From: JAXMBN01 sp046349875
GTDB lineage: Bacteria > Planctomycetota > Planctomycetia > Pirellulales > Pirellulaceae
Direction: 5' to 3'
DNA length: 64,000 nt
Assembly (NCBI GenBank): GCA_046349875.1
Contig: JAXMBN010000001.1
Location: 1-64,000, forward strand
The position numbers and the translations under genes were made by a program. Below the pieces are notes generated by a model that worked only from the letters and a program-made list of their open reading frames with translations, was not told the DNA's origin and ran no database searches. Numbering within the stretch: position 1 is the first letter of the stretch; each line of letters opens with the position of its first letter. Positions 17,258 through 25,290 of this stretch are shown here, piece after piece.

Positions 17258-18151
17258 TTACCAAATCGTGAGATGCAACCGCAACGTCACTCCCGTCCGT
17301 TCCTGAACCGCATCCCGAACGCGATAAATCAACGCTAGCACTTGCTGGCTCGTAGCGCCTGGGGTACTGATCAGAAAGTTCGGATGCGTCGCACTGAGAT
17401 GCACATTTCCTTCGACCGCCCCTCGCATCCCCGCAGCCTCAATCAACTCGGCAGCGCTCGAAGCATCGGGCTCGACAAAGGGCACGACCGCAGCTGTTTG
17501 AATCGTGGGCTGATTCGATCGCTTTACAATCCAAAGGGTCTGCATCCGCTGCGTTAAGGCCTTGGTATCTGCAGGCTCTAGCTCGAATGTCGCATCCAAT
17601 ATCACGAGTTCGTCTAAGCTACTTTTATGGTGCGAGAATTGAATCTCGGTTTTCTTTTTGGTGATGACTTCGCCTTGGCGAGTAAGAAGCCGAACGCTGG
17701 TTACGCGCTGGCCAATATCGCCATTCGAAGTACTGGCGTTGCCAAACAGGGCCCCACCCACGGTCCCAGGAATTCCCACTAAATGCTCGAGTCCACCGAG
17801 GCCAGCTCCGACCGAATGGGAAACCAAATGGCTTAACTTGGTACCGCCGCCACAGCGAATGGTGTTGCCTTGAACGCTCAAATTGCAAAAGGAGGGTGCG
17901 GATAGATTGAGAACCAATCCATCAAATCCCTCGCTTCGCACAAGAACGTTCGATCCTCCGCCGAGAATACGAACGGGCAGATTCGTCCGGTGGCAATCCT
18001 GGACCATCGCGATCAACGAGGCCTCTTCGGTCGGTTCGCTATAAAATCGAGCCTCGCCGCCAATGCGCAACCATGTGTGAGGTGCTAGCGGCTCGTTCTC
18101 GCGGATGAGGTGCAATAACGAGGCTTGAAAAACGTTCGACTCACGACCCAT
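17258..18151 (-). CDS. murB: MurB-like FAD-binding protein with altered active site
   Basis: Related to UDP-N-acetylenolpyruvoylglucosamine reductase, the FAD enzyme making UDP-MurNAc. The FAD-binding half is well kept: TWLRIGGEARF, RILGGGSNVLV, LEHLVGIPGTVGGALFGNAS. In the substrate half the expected YRxS reads HHKSS, the GSxFKNP loop with the catalytic Ser reads VVPFVEP, and the C-terminal LxxEV with the catalytic Glu reads LRLHL, although the surrounding AAELIEAAGMRGA and HPNFLIS are conserved. It may be inactive, use another mechanism, or be a paralogue. The start is uncertain: the ATG lacks a good ribosome site and a TTG nine codons upstream (18178) is possible. Gap to ftsQ is 10 bases. 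Confidence 0.8.
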   Translation of the reverse strand: MGRESNVFQASLLHLIRENEPLAPHTWLRIGGEARFYSEPTEEASLIAMVQDCHRTNLPVRILGGGSNVLVRSEGFDGLVLNLSAPSFCNLSVQGNTIRCGGGTKLSHLVSHSVGAGLGGLEHLVGIPGTVGGALFGNASTSNGDIGQRVTSVRLLTRQGEVITKKKTEIQFSHHKSSLDELVILDATFELEPADTKALTQRMQTLWIVKRSNQPTIQTAAVVPFVEPDASSAAELIEAAGMRGAVEGNVHLSATHPNFLISTPGATSQQVLALIYRVRDAVQERTGVTLRLHLTIW

Positions 18152-18366
18152 GAGGATGACCACCGATCGTCGAACCAAGCCCAGACTTGGCTCGACCTTC
18201 CTTGGAAAAACAACGGAAACTGGGAGCGACCTGCATTCCTGCTACGATACCAATCATCATAGCAAACTTTTGTGCCTCCAGGTCCGCCCCAACCAGGATC
18301 GAATCGAGGCATCCAGCCAAAAATCCTTGGCCGATTCGATCCTGCTTTTCCCATCGATGAGAATGG

Positions 18367-18780
18367 CTAGCGTACGATCAACGAGCTAGCCGTTTCAGGA
18401 GCCGCAGCGCGACGAATCAACTCGCGGACTCGACCTTCGCTCTGGATTCCCGTCAACGAGAATCGTTTCCAACCGTCATCCCCTTTCGAAAAGACGATGA
18501 GCTGAGGTAAAGAATCTCCCTGCATGATCTTCGAAGCGAGATCAGGTCGATGATCTTTATCGATGAAGGCCACTACTACGTTCTCGAAATCACCCGCTTC
18601 TTTCATCCGATCAATGGTGGTCGACTTGAGTGTCTTGCATGCAGCACACCAGTCTGCTCCTACGATCACCAACAACGGTTTGTTTTCCTTGTCCGCCTTG
18701 GCATAGGCAGACTCGTAGGTCAACTCCTTACTATTTGGATTCATGAAGGCAAACAGCATCAAAAAAGCCATCTGCAACAT
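18367..18780 (-). CDS. Thioredoxin-fold protein with WCAAC motif
   Basis: A 137-residue thioredoxin-like protein. A short hydrophobic N-terminus (MAFLMLFAFM) may be a signal or anchor. The redox motif GADWCAACKTLK has Cys at about 45 and 48, and the cis-proline region reads SLPQLIVFSKG. This resembles DsbD-gamma or thioredoxin_7 domains that receive or pass electrons outside the cytoplasm. It stands alone; the gene upstream is about 590 bases away and a pseudogene. Function beyond disulfide exchange is not predictable. Confidence 0.8.
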   Translation of the reverse strand: MLQMAFLMLFAFMNPNSKELTYESAYAKADKENKPLLVIVGADWCAACKTLKSTTIDRMKEAGDFENVVVAFIDKDHRPDLASKIMQGDSLPQLIVFSKGDDGWKRFSLTGIQSEGRVRELIRRAAAPETASSLIVR

Positions 18781-19368
18781 ATCGGACCCCTTTCCTGAAA
18801 GTGAATAAGCTCAACCTTTCACTCGTTGCCGCGACCTCCTATCGCAATTGGCTCTTCCTGAGACCAATTTCGCTGGCGAGTGTGCGGTTCTCAGACAGGC
18901 TTACCTACAAGACGGGATCAAAGGAGTAGTTCAAGATGAGTTGGCAAACGAAATTTTGCCGAATAGGTAAACCTTGCCTTCGAATTTGGATCCAAACGAA
19001 TATACGGCTCGAATCCAGCTCCGCAACCAACCCGGGGAACGCTAGCATTCTGATCGGCTTCCCCTACTGGAAATGCTGAGTCAAATACGCTAGTCCGCGT
19101 CTGGAGCACTATTTTTTCGGCGGTTTACGCCAACTCGGCTCCCTCCACGCTCGGACGTCCGTTCGCCTCAATCCACCCTAAAAACCACTCGATCGAGCGG
19201 ACTAAATTTTTAAATTTTCTTTGCGAGCGGATTTTTTTAAAGGAAGCAAAGACGCCGATTGAGAAGCTTGCCTACCGTGACAACACGCATTAAAGGTGAC
19301 TCAATTCACCACTAAAGAATCCCACGGAAGCAGAATCCACCCTAAAGCCCGTTACGGTGGAATTCTTG
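18781..19368. other. Long intergenic region, no gene recognised
   Basis: About 590 bases without a supported ORF. It has an AT-rich stretch (AAATTTTTAAATTTT near 19203) flanked by GAGCGGA-like words, and a CACTCGATCGAGCGG imperfect palindrome near 19186. It may be remnant sequence beside the decayed epimerase gene. No tRNA or terminator with a good stem was found. Confidence 0.4.
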
Positions 19369-20784
19369 TCAGCCCAGCTGACTGACCAGACTGACTTCAA
19401 CATGGCAAAACGGAAAGGAAATCCAACCTCTTCAAGCCGCTGAGGAACCGCGCGGCAACTGGCTAACAACAACGGTTCGGCCATACCACCCAGCATCCAT
19501 CGCAAGGCAAACGCCGGAGCCGGCAACACGGCCATCCGTCGCACCGTTTTCGCTAAGCACTCGGTGAACTCCGCGTTCCGCACAACCTCAGGCGGCTACC
19601 GCATTGAAGGCCCCACAGGCTCGACCATCGAATGCCATCCAATAAAGGATCGATGCAGCATCTTCGACATCGATCCAACTCCACCATTGCTGGCCGTTGC
19701 CAATCTTCCCTCCAAGCCCACAACGGAAAAGCGGCAACATTCGCCCAAGGCACCATCGCGGGAAGACAAAACCATGGCCAATCGTGCGTGCGTAGTTCGG
19801 ATCCCTCGATCCTCCAACGATCGAGATGCCCTTTCCCATTCTTTGGCTAACTCTCCTAAAAAGCTCGACGATGGCCCCGTAGATTCGGTGACGATCGCTT
19901 CTCCTTGGTCTCCATAAATACCAACGGCCGAAGCAGAAACAAAGGCTTTCGGAGGATGGTTCAACCCGGCCAATTGCTGAGAAAGTAGTTTCGTTGCGTC
20001 AGCTCGGCTTTGAAAGAGTTCGCGTTTGAAGGAAGTGGTCCATCGCGGCTGCGGCGATGTTCTTGCCTGCCAAGTGAATACAAGCGTCCAACCCTTCCCA
20101 TCGATCCCGATCCTCGATTCCATTTTCAGGAGACCAAATCAAAAACTTGTCTCGCAGCGGAGGAAAAGAGTGCTGCCCCGATATCTCTCCATGGGCGTTT
20201 CGCCTGAATACTGGCCAGACGTCGTGACCAAGGACACTCAACAATGAGGCCAATCGCTGCCCGACCAGTCCCGTTGCACCCGTGATGGCGATGCGGGCCG
20301 GTTCGGGTCGCCCCATCCATGCATGAAGCACCATATCTTGTTGCATCAATTGATGGCGATAGGAAAATGCCGTTTGCAATTGAGACTCAACCCAACCTTC
20401 GAGTCGGTCGCTTCCCCATGTCGGCCCTTTGGCTTCACATTCAATCCGATCAGTGAGCCTCGCATGGTCCGAATCGATGGATTCACAGAGGTGCCGATGG
20501 ATCCAATGACGCATAGGACCATCGGATTGTATATCTTCGAATTGATGGGGCGGTTGAAAGTTCTGATGCTCAGCCTTCCACCCCACTCGAACCCATGGCA
20601 TCCATGCGAAAGGCCGCAATTGCAAGGATTTAATGCATCCTTCGAAGATGCCAGGCTCGTTCTCTTGAACTTCGACCTTTTCCCAAGGAGGGATAAGCCG
20701 CCGCAAGGCCAAGGGAGCCAGATGGTATCCAAATACCGACTCGCAATTCCCTTCAAGGATCGAGCTTTTCTCAAACAATCGCAT
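19369..20784 (-). pseudogene. TIGR01777-type (YfcH/SDR39U1-like) epimerase with SRPBCC N-domain, four frameshifts
   Basis: A single protein can be followed from 20784 to a TGA at 19369-19371, but over four frame changes. Part one (20784 to about 20050) has an SRPBCC-like domain (RRLIPPWEKV, FEDIQSDGPMRHWIHRH, FSYRHQLMQQD) then a Rossmann start (ITGATGLVGQRLASLL, ACIHLAGKNI). Part two continues RWTTSFKRELFQSRADAT ... SASAVGIYGDQGE ... GALG. Part three runs MLPLFRCGLGGKIGNGQQ ... AFNAVA. Part four reads PEVVRNAEFTECLAK ... PLLLASCRAVPQRL ... GFPFRF, and a last shift gives a short in-frame ending. Shifts lie near 20050, 19765, 19588 and 19400, each explained by one base gained or lost. Codons between the sites look intact, so the decay is recent or the assembly has errors. 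Confidence 0.82.
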
Positions 20785-20853
20785 CCCAGGCTCCCTCGCA
20801 ACGATAGTTGGAACGATTCCACTTCTGAACGGATCGAAGAGCCTAGAAAAACG

Positions 20854-22215
20854 TTAGCTGGACTGTAGAAGGCTTTGCATCGCGTCTCCGAGCAGCCTTA
20901 CCCCTTGGCGAATTCTCTCAGGTGATTGGACACCGAAGGTAAGCCGCATGCTGGAAAAGTGTTTGCTCGTTCCTTCATCGGGGAAGCAATATTCCCCGGG
21001 AACATACAAAACACCTTGATCGATCGCAGCTTGATATAACGGAGTTCCAACACCAGCCGGGAGGGTAGGCGGCATTTCAACCCATACATAGAGCCCCCCT
21101 TGAGGCTCGTACCAACGCAAACCGGGAATCGGCCCCAAAAATTCACGGCAGGCTTCCACCATGGCCTTACCCTTGGCATGGTAACCGTGACGCAAGCGAT
21201 CCAAGTGTTCAGGTAGTCTGCCACACTGAAGAACGCTCAGCATCAACTGCTGATTGAAATGGGGAGATCCAAAATCAATGTTGGCCTTCATGGCCGCGAT
21301 CACTTCCGTCATTGCCGGAGGAAAGATCCCCCAGCCAATTCGAACTCCTGGCGAGAACGATTTGCTAAACGTTCCCAATTCGACGGTAAACTCATCAGCA
21401 TGCTCGATCAACGATCGCCAGGGTGCAACCTTGGTCGCTTCAAACCCCAATTCTTGGTAGGCATAATCGGCAAGCAAAATGGTATCGCGCCCCAAGGCTC
21501 GCCAACGTTGCAGGATATCGGCGATCTCGATGCGACGGGCATCTCCGATCGTCGTGCCAGCCGGATTGTCAAAATAGGGAACCAGATAAACCGCTTTGAC
21601 GCGACTTGCTAACCCTTGCTGCTCCAGGCGTTGCATCGTTTCCGCCAAGGCTTTGGGACACATCCCTTGTTCATCGCTTTCGACCCCGATGGTTCGAATC
21701 CCCATCCCCTTCAGTGCCCCTAAAAATACGAAATAGGTAGGGGCGGCCGTCAAAACGATATCGCCTGAATCGAACAAACTGTCGGCGATCAAATGGAGCA
21801 ACTGATTGCTGCCAGCGGTCAGGATGACTTGGTCGGGCGATATCGAGCGAACAGGCGGAAAATCGCGAAAAGAAAAGTCGAGGATGGCTTGGCGAAGTGC
21901 ATAATCCCCAGCATTACTTCCATACTGAAGGGCCTTGCGAAGCCGGCCCGGATCATTTTGAAATCCCTGCATCGCCTCGCTTGTGAGCTCGATCGGTAGA
22001 GTCCCATCATCCACGAACCCCGCAGCCAATGAAATCAAATGCGGGTATTCCAACGCTTGATGCATGAGTTGGCCGATGGGCTGTCCACCCGAAAGATGAC
22101 CACGGCGGCTCCGCGGAAGGGTAAGATGATCCGAGTGAATCGCCGCTCCTCGCCCTTCTGAACCAAGTGGGTTGGATTGATCAGAAGAAGCTTTGGAGGA
22201 ACTTGCAGCATGCAT
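20854..22215 (-). CDS. PLP-dependent aminotransferase (fold type I, 2-aminoadipate/LysN-like)
   Basis: A 453-residue class I/II aminotransferase. About 45 residues of polar N-terminus precede the fold. Motifs: SLAAGFVDDGTLP, LQYGSNAGDYALRQAI, ILTAGSNQLLHLI, the cofactor Asp and Tyr in LLADYAYQEL, the PLP lysine in GTFSKSFSPGVRIGW (about residue 285), and MRLTFGV near the end. It resembles the MocR-related stand-alone aminotransferases (2-aminoadipate or aromatic type) but has no GntR domain. The substrate is unknown. It lies 69 bases upstream of the broken epimerase gene on the same strand and is divergent from comF with only 34 bases between starts. Confidence 0.88.
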   Translation of the reverse strand: MHAASSSKASSDQSNPLGSEGRGAAIHSDHLTLPRSRRGHLSGGQPIGQLMHQALEYPHLISLAAGFVDDGTLPIELTSEAMQGFQNDPGRLRKALQYGSNAGDYALRQAILDFSFRDFPPVRSISPDQVILTAGSNQLLHLIADSLFDSGDIVLTAAPTYFVFLGALKGMGIRTIGVESDEQGMCPKALAETMQRLEQQGLASRVKAVYLVPYFDNPAGTTIGDARRIEIADILQRWRALGRDTILLADYAYQELGFEATKVAPWRSLIEHADEFTVELGTFSKSFSPGVRIGWGIFPPAMTEVIAAMKANIDFGSPHFNQQLMLSVLQCGRLPEHLDRLRHGYHAKGKAMVEACREFLGPIPGLRWYEPQGGLYVWVEMPPTLPAGVGTPLYQAAIDQGVLYVPGEYCFPDEGTSKHFSSMRLTFGVQSPERIRQGVRLLGDAMQSLLQSS

Positions 22216-22249
22216 TGGATTGATAGCTCACCGTTTGCGTAGGATCTGA

Positions 22250-23170
22250 ATGAGAATGTCGCAGGACACCTCGCCGTTGAACGGGAATGACACGTGGAAT
22301 GCCGACGCATCGACGAATTCGCCTGCATTGGATGGCTCAACCGGAACTTCCGTTTCCACCACCCCCGTTCAAGACAGGCTGCATTTGGCCTCAACCCTGC
22401 AAGAAGGTCAAGAGCGGATCGATGCTACGAACGTTTCCGTTCTCGAAAAATGTCGTCTCGGCCTCAGCGCTTTGTTGGAAATCGTCTTTCCCGAACGGTG
22501 TCCCGTTTGCCAGAAGACGCTCGATGGCATCGACAGGTTCGGGCTATGCACATTCTGCACTTCCAAAATCGTCTACAACGGACCATGCTGCGCTCGATGT
22601 TCCGCTCCCATCCCTGAATCGGCTGGCCAAATGGAAGATTGCACGCATTGCCGCGATGAATCCTGGGCTTTTCGACGCGCCATGAGCCTGGGTGTCTACG
22701 ATGGGGCGCTCCGCGATTCGGTTATTTTGATGAAACGCCCCTATTTCGATAGTTTGTCCCTACAAATGGGGCTTCAGCTCGCCGAGAAACTTCTAACCAA
22801 CCATGTGGAGGATTGGGATTGGATCGTTCCTACTCCGCAACATTGGTGGCGAAGGATTTCAAAACGAACCAACAGTTCGGAGTTGTTGGCCGAATCGATT
22901 GGCAAGCGTCTCGGAATTCGCGTTCAGCGCCATTGCTTGCGAAGAACTCGGATTCGCAAGAAACAAGGACTTCTAGGCCTCACTCAAAGGCGACAAAACG
23001 TTCGCGGGATCTTCCGAATATCCCCCTGGATACGGCCCAAAAACAAACGAATACTGCTCGTCGATGACATCCTCACTAGTGGCGCGACCGCAAGTGAAAT
23101 GGCCAAAGCGTTGCTTCAAGCTGGAGCGACATCGGTAGACGTGGCTGTGGTGGCCAGGGCTCTCAAATGA
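22250..23170 (+). CDS. comF: ComF-family phosphoribosyltransferase-like protein
   Basis: A 306-residue ComF-like protein. About 75 polar N-terminal residues are followed by a double zinc ribbon (CPVCQKTL ... LCTFC ... CCARCSAPI ... CTHC) and a type I phosphoribosyltransferase domain with the PRPP-binding motif RILLVDDILTSGATASEMA near residues 268-286. ComF homologues are linked to DNA uptake in competent bacteria, but many act in unknown contexts; no competence gene is nearby. It is divergent from the aminotransferase gene. The N-terminal extension is longer than usual, and internal starts were not favoured by any ribosome site. Confidence 0.9.
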   Translation: MRMSQDTSPLNGNDTWNADASTNSPALDGSTGTSVSTTPVQDRLHLASTLQEGQERIDATNVSVLEKCRLGLSALLEIVFPERCPVCQKTLDGIDRFGLCTFCTSKIVYNGPCCARCSAPIPESAGQMEDCTHCRDESWAFRRAMSLGVYDGALRDSVILMKRPYFDSLSLQMGLQLAEKLLTNHVEDWDWIVPTPQHWWRRISKRTNSSELLAESIGKRLGIRVQRHCLRRTRIRKKQGLLGLTQRRQNVRGIFRISPWIRPKNKRILLVDDILTSGATASEMAKALLQAGATSVDVAVVARALK

Positions 23171-23231
23171 AGTTGAGTTACCGAGTACGTCCGTCGATAC
23201 CGTTGCTCCATCGCCTTGCTCGTTCACAGCG

Positions 23232-23262
23232 TTGACGCGAAGCTATCAAAATACGTTATACT
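23232..23262 (+). promoter_or_regulatory. Possible promoter of the FHA-histidine kinase gene
   Basis: TTGACG at 23232-23237 and TATACT at 23257-23262 are good matches to sigma-70 boxes, though the 19-base spacer is longer than the ideal 17. It lies about 37 bases before the kinase start codon. Confidence 0.4.
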
Positions 23263-23298
23263 GTTGGCCCTTCAGGAAGCGGCTTTGGGGATTGGAAG

Positions 23299-25032
23299 AT
23301 GGCATCATTATTCGTCATACGAGGCAAGGATGTGGGAAGACACATCCTCCTTCGCAACGATTGTACGGGCGTTGGACGCGATGCCGACAATGAACTCCAA
23401 CTCCAAGACACCGAAGTCTCTCGACACCACGCCGCCATCATTCGCCTTGAAGACCATTTTGAGATCAAAGACCTCGGTAGCAGCAACGGTACGTTTCTCA
23501 ATAGTGTTCGCGTCCAACAGCAACCTCTCAAAAGCGGCGATCGCTTACAGATCGGTCGCACGCTGTTGGTCTTTACAGGAAGCAACGAACTTCCCGGCGA
23601 TTTTAAACATGCCGAGTCTTCGGCTCCATTTGGTGTCGACATCATCGGAACTCCGCAGGTCGCGGAAGTATCGCGAATACGAAAGCGAGTCCCGTCGGAT
23701 TTAGCATCCGTTTCGTCGGTATGGAAAACCAAATCGGAATCATCGGACCAGCCGCAATCATCAGGTGTCACTTCCGAAAAGAGCCAATGGGAAGTTGTTT
23801 ATCGAACGGCATTAGCGGTCAGCCGAACATTGGATATCAACCAACTCGTTGCGCAGATTTTGGACCTCATCTTTCAATCGATCGATTGCGACCGAGGTTG
23901 CATCATGCTGATCGACGAGGAAACGCGGGCCCTTCAACCCGTCTGTCGCAAGAATCGGAATCTCTCATCCCATTCGGATCGGATGCAGATCAGCCAAACG
24001 ATTCTGGACTATGCCATCGAGAATAACGAAGGGGTTTATACAAGCAACGCACAGGAAGATGGGCGTTGGGATTCTGCGGCAAGCCTCGTCAGCCAAGGAG
24101 TCCTCGAAGCGATCTGTGTTCCTATGCAGGGTCGTTACGGGGTCGTAGGCGCAATCTACATCGACACCTCCACGTCGCCAGGAAAGTATGTTGAACGGGG
24201 CGGGGTAGGGCGGTTCAATGAAGACCATCTCAAACTGATGATCGCCATTGGTAATCAAGCGGCCTTAGCCGTCGAGGATTCAACCTATTATCGCGGCATG
24301 GTCCAATCGGAACGACTAGCGGTCATGGGCCAAACCATCGCCAACCTCTCGCATCACATCAAAAACATTTTGCAAGGCATTCGCGGCGGAAGCTACCTCG
24401 TCAGCGATGGCCTCCAAAAACAAGATCTGGATATTGTTGGGCGAGGCTGGCGAATCGTTGAACGCAACCAAGATCGCATCGCCGCTTTGGTGATGGACAT
24501 GCTCACCTTCAGCAAGGATCGAATCCCGAGCCTCAAACCGAGCGATGTGCGATTGATGATCGATGACGTCGTCGAGTTGCTTCAATCGCGAGCTTCCGAA
24601 GTACAAGTCGAACTACAATGGCATCGTCCCGAACAATTCCCGCTGGTAGAACTCGATGCGGAAGCGATGCATCGCGCCGTTCTCAATGTTTTGGGCAATG
24701 CCATCGATGCGGTGCAGAATACCGAAGGTGGTCGTGTATCGATCCGCGTATATGTTCAAGCAGAACAAAATCGCGTCTCGATCGAAATCGAAGATAACGG
24801 TTCCGGTGTTCCCGAAGATCAAAAGCAAAAGATCTTTTCCGTGTTTGAATCGAGCAAAGGAAGCCGTGGAACCGGATTGGGTCTCCCTGTAAGTCGCAAG
24901 ATCATGCGCGAGCATGGTGGCGACATCGAACTGCGCGACGGGCAAGAGCAGGGGGCATGTTTCGTGTTGTGGTGGCCCATTCAATCCGCATCACCACAGC
25001 CTCTGGATATCAATCGCCCTACGGCTTTCTAA
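23299..25032 (+). CDS. FHA-GAF sensor histidine kinase
   Basis: A 577-residue soluble histidine kinase. Residues 1-95 are a forkhead-associated domain (VGRDADNELQL, VSRHHAAI, IKDLGSSNGTFLN) that binds phosphothreonine. About 165-330 is a GAF domain (VAQILDLIFQSIDCDRGCIML). About 340-420 is a dimerisation/phosphoacceptor region with LSHHIKNILQGIRGG, followed by a GHKL ATPase with N box NVLGNAIDAV, G1 DNGSGVP and G2 GTGLGLPVSRK. No TM segment and no response regulator are nearby, so it is an orphan kinase. FHA fused to a two-component kinase implies cross-talk between Ser/Thr and His phosphorylation. Confidence 0.9.
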   Translation: MASLFVIRGKDVGRHILLRNDCTGVGRDADNELQLQDTEVSRHHAAIIRLEDHFEIKDLGSSNGTFLNSVRVQQQPLKSGDRLQIGRTLLVFTGSNELPGDFKHAESSAPFGVDIIGTPQVAEVSRIRKRVPSDLASVSSVWKTKSESSDQPQSSGVTSEKSQWEVVYRTALAVSRTLDINQLVAQILDLIFQSIDCDRGCIMLIDEETRALQPVCRKNRNLSSHSDRMQISQTILDYAIENNEGVYTSNAQEDGRWDSAASLVSQGVLEAICVPMQGRYGVVGAIYIDTSTSPGKYVERGGVGRFNEDHLKLMIAIGNQAALAVEDSTYYRGMVQSERLAVMGQTIANLSHHIKNILQGIRGGSYLVSDGLQKQDLDIVGRGWRIVERNQDRIAALVMDMLTFSKDRIPSLKPSDVRLMIDDVVELLQSRASEVQVELQWHRPEQFPLVELDAEAMHRAVLNVLGNAIDAVQNTEGGRVSIRVYVQAEQNRVSIEIEDNGSGVPEDQKQKIFSVFESSKGSRGTGLGLPVSRKIMREHGGDIELRDGQEQGACFVLWWPIQSASPQPLDINRPTAF

Positions 25033-25220
25033 TTCCATCCTTGTTGTTGGAGTTTGCAATCCATGATCGTTCACAGTCGTACCTTCACAGCAACACCACC
25101 ATTAACTGCACTGATTCTTCAGCAGTGACTAACAGTAGAAGAAATCTTACCAAGAGGGTTGCCTTGAGGAGGTCAATTCGCCGCATTGGAACTTTGATGA
25201 GAACTAGCAACACCGATCTG

Positions 25221-25248
25221 TTCGACTCGCATTAGAAAGACTTACAAT
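25221..25248 (+). promoter_or_regulatory. Possible promoter of pckG
   Basis: TTCGAC (25221-25226) and TACAAT (25243-25248) spaced by 16 bases, about 42 bases upstream of the pckG start. The -10 box is good, the -35 box is weak. Confidence 0.3.
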
Positions 25249-25290
25249 GCAGACCTCCTCTCTTTTCTGGATGCTTTAAAGGAATGGAAG

